Of a stretch of DNA of 64,000 nt, positions 1 to 7,583 are shown piece by piece (position 1 is the first letter of the stretch; every line of letters starts with the position of its first letter). The notes below the pieces were generated by a model, which worked only from the letters and a program-made list of their open reading frames with translations, had not been told where the DNA came from and made no database searches. Position numbers and translations under genes: made by a program. The stretch covers positions 62,001 to 126,000 of the forward strand of contig NZ_JOID01000012.1 in the NCBI RefSeq assembly GCF_000719865.1, given 5' to 3'. The DNA is from Streptomyces albus subsp. albus (GTDB lineage Bacteria; Actinomycetota; Actinomycetes; Streptomycetales; Streptomycetaceae).

Positions 1-1283
1 TCGAAGATGCGGTTGATGCGCAGATCGCGCAGCACCTGCTCGGCGGGGACGGCGCGTTCGCCGCGCGCGGCGAGGGAGGCGGCGGTCTCGTAGCCGCGGC
101 CGCCGCGGATCTGGACGAGGTCGTCGGCGATGCGGCAGGCCATCTCGCTGCCGTAGAGCTTGGCGAGCGCGGCCTCGATCCGGATGTCCGTGCGGTCCTC
201 GTCGGCCATCCGCCCCGCGAGCTCGACCATGGCCTCCAGGGCGAAGGTGGTGGCCGCGATGAAGGAGATCTTGGCCCCCACGGCCTCGTGCCGCCCGACC
301 GGCCGGCCCCACTGCTCGCGGACGGCGGACCACTCGCGGGCGATCTTCAGGCTCCATTTGCCGGCGCCGGCGCAGATGGCGGGGAGGGAGAGCCGGCCGG
401 TGTTGAGGGTGGTGAGGGCGATGCGGAGGCCCGCGCCCTCCGCGCCGATGCGGTGGGCGGCGGGGACCCGGACCCGGTGGAAGCGCGTCACCCCGTTCTC
501 CAGGCCGCGGAGTCCCATGAAGGCGTTGCGGTGTTCGACGGTGACGCCCTCGGAGGCGGCCTCCACGACGAAGGCGGTGATGCCGCCCCGGTGGCCGTCC
601 CCGGCCGGGACGCGGGCCATGACGACGAGCAGGTCGGCGATGACGCCGTTGGTGGTCCAGAGTTTCACCCCGTCGAGGAGGTAGTCGTCGCCGTCGGGCA
701 CGGCGGTGGTCGCCAGGCGGGCCGGGTCGGAGCCGACGTCGGGCTCGGTGAGGAGGAAGGCCGAAAGGTCGGTGCGGGCGCAGCGCGGCAGGAAGGCCTC
801 CTTCTGCTCCTCGGTCCCGAAGACCTTCAGCGGCTGGGGGACGCCGATCGACTGGTGCGCGGAGAGCAGGGCCGCGATCGCGGGGCTGACGGAGCCGGTC
901 AGGGCGAGGGCCCGGTTGTAGTGCACCTGGCTGAGCCCGAGGCCGCCGTACCGGGTGCCGATCTTCATGCCGAGCGCGCCGAGGTCCTTGAGGCCGCGGA
1001 TGACGTCGTCGGGGATGCGCGCCTCGCGTTCGATCAGGGCGCTGTCGACGCGGGTGGCCAGGAACTCGCGGAGCCGGGCGAGGAAGGCCTCCCCGCGCTC
1101 TTCGTCGCCGGGGTCGGGCGCGCGGCCGGGGTGGACGAGGTCCAGCCGGAACCGGCCGAGGAAGAGCTCCTTGGCGAAGCTCGGCCGGCGCCACTCCTGC
1201 TCGCGGGCGGCCTCGGCCACCTCGCGCGCTTCGCGTTCGGAGACGGAGGGACGGGCGGGGGGACGGGCGGACGGTGCGGTCAC
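1..1283 (-). CDS. acyl-CoA dehydrogenase, C-terminus cut by window edge
   Basis: FAD-dependent acyl-CoA dehydrogenase that would introduce the alpha-beta double bond in fatty acyl-CoA beta-oxidation. About 427 codons are visible and the reading frame runs off the left edge without a stop. Family landmarks are seen in order: a GTRYGGLGLS segment, LTEPDVGSDP, LWTTNG, the GLRGLENGVTRF stretch, and REQWGRPVG followed near the edge by QIRGGRGYE. The extended N-terminus (about 75 residues before the helical domain) suggests the very-long-chain or ACAD9-like subgroup rather than a short-chain enzyme. GTG at 1283 is chosen because GAGGTGAG lies just upstream. It is transcribed divergently from the LacI-type regulator. 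Substrate length cannot be read from sequence. Confidence 0.88.
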   Translation of the reverse strand, partial: MTAPSARPPARPSVSEREAREVAEAAREQEWRRPSFAKELFLGRFRLDLVHPGRAPDPGDEERGEAFLARLREFLATRVDSALIEREARIPDDVIRGLKDLGALGMKIGTRYGGLGLSQVHYNRALALTGSVSPAIAALLSAHQSIGVPQPLKVFGTEEQKEAFLPRCARTDLSAFLLTEPDVGSDPARLATTAVPDGDDYLLDGVKLWTTNGVIADLLVVMARVPAGDGHRGGITAFVVEAASEGVTVEHRNAFMGLRGLENGVTRFHRVRVPAAHRIGAEGAGLRIALTTLNTGRLSLPAICAGAGKWSLKIAREWSAVREQWGRPVGRHEAVGAKISFIAATTFALEAMVELAGRMADEDRTDIRIEAALAKLYGSEMACRIADDLVQIRGGRGYETAASLAARGERAVPAEQVLRDLRINRIF

Positions 1284-1498
1284 GGGGCTCACCTCGCCGC
1301 GAGTAGGGGCGTACGGGGCCGGGGCCGGCCCGGGCCGGGACGGCGGGATCCGGCCGGGCGGTGGGGGCCGGTGTCGGTGTACCCGGCCGGGGGCGCCCCG
1401 TACCGGTCGCGCCCCGCGCCACTGGGCCGGACGGCGGGTACGGGGACGGACGGGGGAGGGGCGACCGCGGGGGGCGCGCGGCGGTCCCACACCCGCCG

Positions 1499-1512
1499 TT
1501 GAAGCGCTTCGA
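1499..1512. promoter_or_regulatory. LacI-family operator, site 1
   Basis: The sequence TTGAAGCGCTTCGA contains the perfect 10-bp palindrome GAAGCGCTTC and differs by one base from the TCGAAGCGCTTCGA seen twice at 14.5 kb. The central CG step is the hallmark of LacI-family operators. It lies 9 nt upstream of the predicted -35 of the regulator gene, which suggests autoregulation, perhaps by looping with the site at 1601. Confidence 0.75.
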
Positions 1513-1520
1513 CACTCCTC

Positions 1521-1549
1521 TGGACAGCTCCCGGGCACCGGTCTACTGT
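1521..1549 (+). promoter_or_regulatory. predicted promoter of the LacI-type gene
   Basis: TGGACA (1521-1526) is separated by 17 nt from TACTGT (1544-1549), a good match to the housekeeping (HrdB-type) consensus. Transcription would start near 1556 and run about 107 nt to the ATG at 1663. The two operator palindromes lie on either side of it. Confidence 0.6.
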
Positions 1550-1600
1550 CATGGCACGGCAACGTCCCCGGGGTAGGATCCATCGCGACCGACCGCATAG

Positions 1601-1614
1601 TCGAAGCGCTTCAC
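1601..1614. promoter_or_regulatory. LacI-family operator, site 2
   Basis: TCGAAGCGCTTCAC keeps the perfect 10-bp core GAAGCGCTTC, with mismatches only in the last two bases relative to the best copies at 14.5 kb. It lies about 45 nt downstream of the predicted start of transcription and 48 nt before the regulator's ATG, a position suited to roadblock or looping repression. Confidence 0.72.
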
Positions 1615-1662
1615 CCGTCCGGGGCCGGCCGCCCGTCACCGTCGCGCCGCTGGGGGACTCGC

Positions 1663-2676
1663 ATGGTCACACTCGCCGAGGTCGCCCGGCATGCCGGAGT
1701 CTCCGCCAGCACGGTGAGTTACGTCCTCAGCGGCAAGCGTTCGATCTCCGCCACCACCCGCGACAGGGTCGAACGCAGCATCGAGGAGCTGGGCTACCAC
1801 CCCAACGCGGGCGCCCGCGCCCTCGCCAGCAGCCGTTCGAACATCATCGCGCTGATGATGCCGCTGCGGACCGACATGTACGTCCCGGTGATGATGGAGA
1901 TCGCCCTCGCGGTCGCCACCACCGCCCGCGAGCACGGCTACGACGTGCTGCTGCTGACCGGCGAGGAGGGCCCGGCCGCCGTGCGCCGGGTGGCCGGCAG
2001 CGGCCTGGCCGACGCCATGATCCTGATGGACGTCGAACTGCTCGACGCCCGGCTGCCGCTGGTGCGCGAGGCCGGCCGGCCCGCGGTGCTCATCGGGCTC
2101 CCCGCCGACACCACCGGACTGACCTGCGTGGACCTGGACTTCGCCGCGACCGGCGCGCTCTGCGCCGAGCACCTGGCGGAGCTCGGCCACCGGGAGATCG
2201 CCGTGATCGGCGAGGCGGCGGCCGTCTACGAGCGGCACACCGGCTTCGCCGAACGGACGGCCGAAGGGCTCCGCCGCCGCGCCCGCGAGCTGGGACTGCG
2301 CACGCTGCACCGCCCCTGCGAGGGCGGTTACGCCTCGCTGGCCGGCACCCTCGCCCGGATCTTCGGCGAACGCCCGGGCACCACCGGCCTCGTGGTGCAG
2401 AACGAGAACGCGATCGATCCACTGCTCAGCCTGTTGCGGGAGCAGGGGCGGGCGGTTCCGGAGGACGTGTCGGTGGTGGCCGTCTGCCCGGAACAGGTCG
2501 CCCTGCAGGCGTCCGTGCGGCTCACCTCGGTCGCCATCCCCGCCCAGGAGATGGGGCGCCGGGCCGTGGAGCTCGTCATGGAGAAGCTGGAGGGAGGCGG
2601 CCGGCCCCACACCACCCTGCTGCCCCCGGAACTCACCGTACGGGCCAGCTCCGGTCCCCCGCCCGCCCGGGACTGA
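1663..2676 (+). CDS. LacI-family transcriptional repressor, probable regulator of the glycan locus
   Basis: 337-residue DNA-binding regulator. The N-terminal helix-turn-helix (VTLAEVARHAGVSASTVSYVLSG, about residues 2-24) is followed by the LacI hinge helix (PNAGARALAS) and a periplasmic-binding-protein-like sensor domain (about 60-330) that normally binds a sugar. The start is the ATG directly preceding this classic N-terminus. It lies between two GAAGCGCTTC operators and 95 bp ahead of the GH31 gene, so regulator and enzyme may share a transcript. The same operator occurs at the importer and GH3 promoters 13 kb away, which makes this protein the natural candidate to control them. The inducer is unknown; it resembles CebR-type regulators in design, but the operator differs from the CebR box. 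Confidence 0.93.
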   Translation: MVTLAEVARHAGVSASTVSYVLSGKRSISATTRDRVERSIEELGYHPNAGARALASSRSNIIALMMPLRTDMYVPVMMEIALAVATTAREHGYDVLLLTGEEGPAAVRRVAGSGLADAMILMDVELLDARLPLVREAGRPAVLIGLPADTTGLTCVDLDFAATGALCAEHLAELGHREIAVIGEAAAVYERHTGFAERTAEGLRRRARELGLRTLHRPCEGGYASLAGTLARIFGERPGTTGLVVQNENAIDPLLSLLREQGRAVPEDVSVVAVCPEQVALQASVRLTSVAIPAQEMGRRAVELVMEKLEGGGRPHTTLLPPELTVRASSGPPPARD

Positions 2677-2771
2677 GCACCGCCGCGCCGCCCTCCCCGT
2701 ACCACCGCTCCCCCCGTACCAGCGGACCCGTACGCCGTCCGACCGGCCGCCGTCACCCCAGAGGAGCGCAC

Positions 2772-4820
2772 GTGAACCCGTCACCGCAGTCAGCCTCGCT
2801 CGCCCAGTCCTCCCCCACGGCCGGCACCTTCCGCGAGAGCGGCGGCGCCCTGGAGTGGTCGGGCCGGCGGGAGACCGTACGGCTCGAACCCTGGGGCCCG
2901 GACGCCATCCGGGTCCGCGCCCGCCTCGGCGGCCCGGTCCTCGCGAACCTCCCGGGCGCGCTGCGGGAAGCCCCGCCGGCAGCGCCCGCGGCGTCCGTCA
3001 AACCCGGGGACGACCGCGGGCTGCTCGTCAACGGCGCGCTGACCGTCGAGGTCACCGCCGACGGCATGGTCCGCTTCCTGCGCACCGACACCGGTGAGGA
3101 GTTGCTGGCCGAGGAGCGGGCGCACTTCTGGTGGCCGGGGCCGCGCCTCTACACCCCCACCGGCAACGGCTACCACCGCCTCGAACAGCGCTTCCGCGCC
3201 TACGACGGCGAACGGCTGTACGGGCTCGGCCAGCACCAGCACGGCCTGCTCGACCAGAAGGGCACCGTCATCGACCTGGTGCAGCGCAACGCCGAGGTCA
3301 CCATCCCGCTGCTCACCTCCGACCGCGGCTACACCCTGCTCTGGAACAACCCCGCCGTCGGCCGCGTCGAACTCGCCGCCAACGGCACCCGCTGGGTCGC
3401 CGACAGCGCCCGCCAGATCGACTACTGGATCACCGCCGGCGACCCGGCCGCCGCCCAGCGCCGCTACACGGCGGTGACGGGCCGGACGCCGATGCTGCCG
3501 GAGTGGGCGGCCGGCTTCTGGCAGTGCAAGCTGCGCTACCGCACCCAGGAGGAGCTGCTGGAGGTCGCCCGCGCGTACAAGCGGCGCGGGCTGCCGCCGG
3601 CCGCCATCGTCTGCGACTTCTTCCACTGGACGCACCTGGGCGACTGGAAGTTCGACCCGGCCGAATGGCCCGACCCGGCGGCCATGGTGGCGGAACTGCG
3701 CGAGCTGGGGATCGAACCCGTGGTCTCGGTCTGGCCGTCGGTCTCACCACTGAGCGAGAACCACACCACGATGGACCAGCGCGGCTACTTCATCGGCACG
3801 GAGTACGGGCCGCCCGTGCACGCCGACTGGCCCGACAAGCAGGTCGCCGAACCCGTCCAGGTCTCCTTCTACGACGCCACCCACCCCGGCGCCCGCGCCT
3901 TCGTCTGGGACCGGATACGCGAGAACTACCTCCGCCCGTACGGCATCCGCGCCTTCTGGCTGGACGCCTGCGAGCCCGAGCTCAAGCCGCACGTCGCCGC
4001 GGGCCTGCGCTACCACGCCGGGCCGGGCGCGGAGGTCGGCAACCTCTACCCGCGGGAGAACGCCCGCGGCTTCCACGAGGGGCTGCTGGCCGAGGGGGAG
4101 CCGGAGGGCATCACCCTCAACCGCTCCGCCTGGGCGGGCAGCCAGGCGTACGGCGCGGCCCTGTGGTCGGGCGACATCGGCACGGACTTCGCGACGCTGC
4201 GACGGCAGGTCACGGCGGGACTGCAGGTGGCGCTCTCCGGCATCCCCTGGTGGAACACCGACATCGGCGGCTTCCACGGCGGCGACCCGGACGACCCGGC
4301 CTACCGCGAAGTGCTCATCCGCTGGTTCCAGTTCGGCGCCCTGTCCCCGCTGATGCGGCTGCACGGCTTCCGCGACCCGGGCATGCCGCTCGGCCCGGAC
4401 ATGACGGGCGGGCCGAACGAGATCTGGTCGTACGGCCCGGAGGCCGAGGAGGTGCTCACCTCGTATCTGCGGCTGCGGGAGCGGATCCGCCCGTACGTCC
4501 TCGCCCAGATGCGCACCGCCCACGAGGAGGGCCTGCCGCCCATGCGGCCGCTCTTCCTGGAGTTCCCGGACGACCCGGCCGCCTGGTCGGTCGGCGACGC
4601 CTACCTGTTCGGCCCGGACCTGCTGGTGGCACCGGTGCTGACGGCGGGGGCGGTCGAACGCACGGTCCACCTGCCGGCGGGCACGCGCTGGACGGACGTG
4701 TGGACGGGCGAGGAGTACGCCGGGGGCGCCCCGGTGACGGTCCCCGCCCCCCTGGACCGCATCCCGCTCTTCCTGCGCGGGGGCGCGGGGTTGACCCGCG
4801 AGACGGTCACGGGCGGCTGA
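2772..4820 (+). CDS. GH31 glycoside hydrolase, alpha-xylosidase or alpha-glucosidase
   Basis: 682-residue intracellular enzyme (no signal peptide) with an N-terminal beta-sandwich (about 20-200), a (beta/alpha)8 catalytic domain (about 210-560) and C-terminal beta domains. The segment FWLDACEPEL carries the presumed nucleophile Asp398 and WSGDIGTDF the presumed acid/base Asp468. The WxDxxEP form of the nucleophile motif and the WQCKLRYRTQEELLEVARAY entry are typical of the GH31 branch holding xyloglucan alpha-xylosidases, unlike the YicI form. That would fit removal of xylosyl branches from imported oligosaccharides, but alpha-glucosidase activity cannot be excluded. GTG at 2772 follows GAGGAG by 6 nt. 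It stands 95 nt downstream of the LacI-type gene in the same direction. Confidence 0.9.
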   Translation: MNPSPQSASLAQSSPTAGTFRESGGALEWSGRRETVRLEPWGPDAIRVRARLGGPVLANLPGALREAPPAAPAASVKPGDDRGLLVNGALTVEVTADGMVRFLRTDTGEELLAEERAHFWWPGPRLYTPTGNGYHRLEQRFRAYDGERLYGLGQHQHGLLDQKGTVIDLVQRNAEVTIPLLTSDRGYTLLWNNPAVGRVELAANGTRWVADSARQIDYWITAGDPAAAQRRYTAVTGRTPMLPEWAAGFWQCKLRYRTQEELLEVARAYKRRGLPPAAIVCDFFHWTHLGDWKFDPAEWPDPAAMVAELRELGIEPVVSVWPSVSPLSENHTTMDQRGYFIGTEYGPPVHADWPDKQVAEPVQVSFYDATHPGARAFVWDRIRENYLRPYGIRAFWLDACEPELKPHVAAGLRYHAGPGAEVGNLYPRENARGFHEGLLAEGEPEGITLNRSAWAGSQAYGAALWSGDIGTDFATLRRQVTAGLQVALSGIPWWNTDIGGFHGGDPDDPAYREVLIRWFQFGALSPLMRLHGFRDPGMPLGPDMTGGPNEIWSYGPEAEEVLTSYLRLRERIRPYVLAQMRTAHEEGLPPMRPLFLEFPDDPAAWSVGDAYLFGPDLLVAPVLTAGAVERTVHLPAGTRWTDVWTGEEYAGGAPVTVPAPLDRIPLFLRGGAGLTRETVTGG

Positions 4821-4830
4821 GCGGCCAGGC

Positions 4831-4867
4831 GGCGCGTGTCCCCGGCACAAGGGCTCGGGGGCGCGCC
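4831..4867. terminator. imperfect hairpin after the GH31 gene
   Basis: GGCGCG (4831-4836) pairs with CGCGCC (4862-4867), and an inner CCCC/GGGG run extends the stem past a small bulge. It lies just after the GH31 stop and before the convergent DUF397 gene. There is no T-tract, as is usual in Streptomyces. Confidence 0.45.
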
Positions 4868-5005
4868 ACCGCCCGAATGTCTCGCCTTCGCACCAGAACT
4901 CCTTGGGCGGGATCAACAGACACGGGGCAAAGCCGCGAGTCGCATCCAGTGATGCGTGCCGACCGGGAAATCGGCGGCACCGTCGAGGGCCGGGCAGCTA
5001 CCCGG

Positions 5006-5221
5006 TCAGGCAGTGAACCGTGCCGACTTGAGAGCCGCGATCAAGCCGGTGAAGGAACCGGCCTTCACCGTGAGCGCAGGGCGACGGCGGTCCTTGGAAT
5101 CGCGGATGGCAACCCAGGGGCCCAGGTCGGCTATCTCCACGCACTCATTGTTCGCCGCACTGTGTCTGCTCTTACGCCACTCGGCGACGGCCAGTTGTCC
5201 GGGGGACGGCTTGGGGGTCAT
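5006..5221 (-). CDS. DUF397 domain protein
   Basis: 71-residue protein with the DUF397 signature WRKSRHSAANNECVEIADLG near residue 15, then WVAIRDSKD and a C-terminal F.GLIAALK segment. Such small proteins are encoded beside Scr1/WhiJ-type helix-turn-helix regulators in Streptomyces and are thought to act as their partners, much as an antitoxin-like cofactor. Its ATG overlaps the TGA of the upstream HTH gene (ATGA), so translation is coupled. Molecular function is unproven. Confidence 0.88.
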   Translation of the reverse strand: MTPKPSPGQLAVAEWRKSRHSAANNECVEIADLGPWVAIRDSKDRRRPALTVKAGSFTGLIAALKSARFTA

Positions 5222-6090
5222 GGGGAGAACTCCTGTCGTGCGGCGGCGAGCATCTTCCGCGATGCCTTCGGGTCGGCTGCCTGGGAACGCAAGTACGCGT
5301 GGGCCAACTTATAGGCCTGGAGGTCGTCGGGGTCATCCAGGTACAGGCCACGCGTGTGCATCTCCAGGTAGACCACCGACATGGAGTGGAGCGGGCGCCG
5401 TTCGTCGTCCCGGCCGAGGATCAGGAAGTGGCCGCCCGATCCGGCGGCCGAGGCTCCGGAGCTGTACGGCAGAACCTGGATATCGATGTTCGGCCGCTGG
5501 GACATCTCTTCCAGATGGGCCATCTGCTCCGCCATCACCGCCTCGCCTCCCACGACAGTCCGCAGCACGCTCTCGGTGAGGATCGCCCACAGGTGGAGGT
5601 TCTCGCGTTCGAGGATGTCCTGCCGCCGCATACGAGCCGCGACCTTGCGTTCGATCTCGTCCTGATCGGCGCGCACGTCGCTGGCCTGATGGGTCGCCAG
5701 CGCGTAGGTCCGAGTCTGCAAGAGCCCGGGAACGAGGATGTTCGCGTAGGCGTGTACGTACTCGGCGGCCGTTTCGAAGCCGACCAGCGGGTCCATCCAC
5801 TCCGGAATGGCCGGATCGCCGACCCACCAGCCCTCGCCCTGTCCGCGGACCAACTCGGCCAGGGCCTCACGCTCGGCCTCCGTGGCTCCGCATGCCTCAG
5901 CGATCCCACGGACCATCGGCACGGTGAGCCTGGCCCGTTCCTGCCACGTCTCATACCGGCCGACCGTGCTCTTGGAACAGCCGACGCGCTCGGCGACATC
6001 CGTCAGCGTGAGGCCGGCCCGCTGCCGCAGGGCCGCGAGCGACTGCGCGATCTGCAGACGTGCTGCGGAACCTGCCGACGTCGTGGCCAT
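5218..6090 (-). CDS. Scr1/WhiJ-type HTH regulator (XRE HTH + DUF5753)
   Basis: 290-residue regulator with an N-terminal XRE-type helix-turn-helix (LTLTDVAERVGCSKSTVGRYETW, about 25-47) and a long C-terminal domain of the DUF5753 type (WMDPLVGFETAAEYVHAYAN, VPGLLQT, VLPYSSGASAA). These proteins form a large Streptomyces-specific paralogous group including WhiJ, linked to development and antibiotic control. The ATG at 6090 is preferred over GTG at 6096 because AGGAGG ends 7 nt before it. The adjoining DUF397 gene is its usual partner, and a perfect 17-bp palindrome lies in the divergent promoter region. The target genes are unknown. Confidence 0.88.
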   Translation of the reverse strand: MATTSAGSAARLQIAQSLAALRQRAGLTLTDVAERVGCSKSTVGRYETWQERARLTVPMVRGIAEACGATEAEREALAELVRGQGEGWWVGDPAIPEWMDPLVGFETAAEYVHAYANILVPGLLQTRTYALATHQASDVRADQDEIERKVAARMRRQDILERENLHLWAILTESVLRTVVGGEAVMAEQMAHLEEMSQRPNIDIQVLPYSSGASAAGSGGHFLILGRDDERRPLHSMSVVYLEMHTRGLYLDDPDDLQAYKLAHAYLRSQAADPKASRKMLAAARQEFSP

Positions 6091-6340
6091 GCCCACCCCT
6101 CCTCATCAGGCCGTGACCGGGGGCTCCGATGCTCCCCACGCGCCAACGAGCCGAGCCTACGCGGGAGTCGGCGCTCTCCCTCATCTTCCCGCCGCCGTCA
6201 CCCACTCGGGCGAACTCCCCAACACCGGCTTCCTTTCATTGGATTCCAATGACAGGGTTCCAGCATCCGCAACCGAGTGCATCCAACCCGTTACTCACTG
6301 CGGCCTTCGCCGTCCCTTGCGCGCCCCGGAGGAGCTCGCC
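6091..6340. other. divergent promoter region of the WhiJ-like island
   Basis: This spacer separates the HTH gene (minus) from the plus-strand genes. It is noticeably less GC-rich around 6225-6300 than the surrounding DNA and contains the perfect palindrome at 6236-6252. I could not assign -35/-10 boxes with confidence in either direction. Confidence 0.6.
6236..6252. promoter_or_regulatory. perfect 17-bp inverted repeat, candidate operator
   Basis: TCATTGGATTCCAATGA is two perfect 8-bp arms around a single T. It is A/T-rich in a very GC-rich genome and sits between the divergent HTH gene and the prim-pol-like/ATPase pair, the expected place for an operator. The likely binder is the HTH protein encoded next door, but this is inference only. 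Confidence 0.55.
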
Positions 6341-6568
6341 ATGGCACGAAACAGAACGCCCTTTTGGGAGAACTGCACGCAGCGGCGAAAGAGTTCGCCT
6401 GCCGGCGTGCGCATCCCGGGGCACCAAGGTGGCGGTCGCGCCGCTGAGGAGGCGCAGGGCATCTTGTGCGTCGGCCACGTCGCCCCTGGTCCGCGGCTTC
6501 GAGCACTGCCGCGTTACGGCATCGGGAGCGTCGCCCGGAGCCCCCATACGGCGGGAGCGAGGCCATGA
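6341..6568 (+). CDS. possible small ORF of 75 residues, perhaps a decayed gene
   Basis: An ATG preceded by GGAGGAGCTCGCC, an excellent ribosome site, opens a 75-codon frame whose TGA overlaps the ATG of the following gene (ATGA), as in a coupled operon. Against it, about a quarter of its codons end in A or T, far more than in neighbouring genes, and the residues look unstructured. In another frame the stretch ALLGELHAAAKEFACRRAHP (starting near 6359) looks more protein-like, so the original gene may have suffered a frameshift. No family recognised. Confidence 0.35.
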   Translation: MARNRTPFWENCTQRRKSSPAGVRIPGHQGGGRAAEEAQGILCVGHVAPGPRLRALPRYGIGSVARSPHTAGARP

Positions 6569-7092
6569 CGAGCACCACCCGGGAAGAGCAGATGCTGGCG
6601 CTTTCCCGCGCCACTGCGGCCGGCGCTCCGGCCGGGACGGTTGGGGACGCCTGGCGCACCGGAGCCGCCGCCGAGGTCCCCGTGGGCAGAACCTGGGATG
6701 TCCTGCGGGTCACCGCTACCGTGGGAAGCGACGCCTTGAACCGGCTGCGCTGCCGGAACATCGCCCTGGGCCCCGTCCTCGACGTCAGGCCACGCGGCAC
6801 GGTCGAGTTCCTCGTGGCACCGGGACTCGCGTCGTACTGGCCCGATCTCCGCTGCACCGTATGGGCGGACCGGGGATTCGTGCGCTGGCCGGCCCCTTCC
6901 CTGAGCTGGGCCACCGGCCGCCGCGCCCGGTGCGGCCGCAGTTGGGTCGTCCCGCCGTCGTGCCCTTCTCCGTATACCGCCGATGCCGACGCTCTGTGCG
7001 AGGCCGTCGTCGCGTCCCTGCTGGACCGCATCCACGAGGCCGAGCGGCTGTGGCCCTCCACCGGCGCCCGCGTCCGTCTTCGGGGGGCCTGA
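6565..7092 (+). CDS. small prim-pol-like protein of unknown function
   Basis: 175-residue protein. Its central part (WDVLRVTATVGSDALNRL, GPVLDVRPRG, FLVAPGLASYW, then a W-P rich stretch) resembles the short proteins that Streptomyces annotations call bifunctional DNA primase/polymerase, although it is far too short to be a full prim-pol enzyme and shows no obvious metal-binding DxD. A related protein is encoded at 26990-27451. The next gene (ATP-binding) starts immediately after its stop, so the pair is one operon. Start at the ATG preceded by GGGAGCGAGG. I cannot assign a reaction. Confidence 0.7.
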   Translation: MTSTTREEQMLALSRATAAGAPAGTVGDAWRTGAAAEVPVGRTWDVLRVTATVGSDALNRLRCRNIALGPVLDVRPRGTVEFLVAPGLASYWPDLRCTVWADRGFVRWPAPSLSWATGRRARCGRSWVVPPSCPSPYTADADALCEAVVASLLDRIHEAERLWPSTGARVRLRGA

Positions 7093-7515
7093 GTGGCAAC
7101 GGTTCCCGTATACCAACACGACGGCACTGCGCAGAAGCGGGTCTTCTACGTGCTCTCCGGAGCGTCCCTGGCCACTCCGGGCCGGGCCCGGGCGTTCGTT
7201 CGCCGCCACAGCACCGCTTGGGGAGTGAGCGCCGCTGTGGTCTCCTCGCTGGAGCTGATCGTGTCCGAGCTCGCCACCAATGCGGTACGGCACACCCGCA
7301 GCCGGCACATCAAGCTCCGTCTGACTTTGTCGAAGGGCAAGGTGACGGTAGCCGTGACCGACAGCGGCCCGCGGCACCCCCTGCAGTCGTCCGCACCGGA
7401 AGACGAGAGCGAGCACGGACGCGGGCTATTCCTGGTGGAAGCGCTGTCCGACTCGTGGGGCCACGAAGCGCATGGCGACGGCTCGCGTGTGTGGGCCGCA
7501 ATCCGCGCCCGGTGA
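7093..7515 (+). CDS. RsbW-like ATP-binding protein (HATPase family)
   Basis: 140-residue GHKL-fold ATPase of the anti-sigma/serine kinase type. The N box is ELATNAVRH (about 58-66), the G1 box VTDSGPR (about 89-95) and the G2-like segment GRGLFLVEALSDSWG (about 110-124). Streptomyces encodes many such stand-alone proteins, several beside WhiJ-like regulators. They may phosphorylate or sequester an anti-sigma antagonist, but the partner is unknown here. Its GTG start directly abuts the stop of the preceding gene, with GGGGGG as ribosome site inside that gene. A perfect hairpin follows its stop. Confidence 0.85.
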   Translation: MATVPVYQHDGTAQKRVFYVLSGASLATPGRARAFVRRHSTAWGVSAAVVSSLELIVSELATNAVRHTRSRHIKLRLTLSKGKVTVAVTDSGPRHPLQSSAPEDESEHGRGLFLVEALSDSWGHEAHGDGSRVWAAIRAR

Positions 7516-7520
7516 AACGT

Positions 7521-7566
7521 CAGAGGCCCACGAGGGGCCGGGACACCGGCCCCTCGTGGGCCTCTG
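7521..7566. terminator. perfect 20-bp hairpin, bidirectional terminator
   Basis: Arms 7521-7540 and 7547-7566 are exactly complementary over 20 bp around the loop GGACAC. It lies between the convergent ATP-binding gene and the GH12 gene, so it should stop transcription from both sides. There is no T-tract, which is common for Streptomyces terminators. Confidence 0.85.
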
Positions 7567-7583
7567 CGCCGCCGGGCCGTCGT

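Larger units (their letters stand above)
1284..1662. other. intergenic control region between acyl-CoA dehydrogenase and LacI-type gene
   Basis: This 379-nt region has no convincing gene. It holds a sigma-70-like promoter for the regulator (1521-1549) and two copies of the GAAGCGCTTC palindrome (1499-1512 and 1601-1614), listed separately. The part nearest the dehydrogenase (1284-1498) is G/C-rich with no motif I could assign apart from that gene's ribosome binding site. Confidence 0.7.

Noticed and set aside
955..1662. Long N-terminal extension of the LacI-type frame
   Set aside because: The frame is open upstream, but this part overlaps the dehydrogenase and promoter region; the LacI helix-turn-helix begins at residue 2 after ATG 1663.
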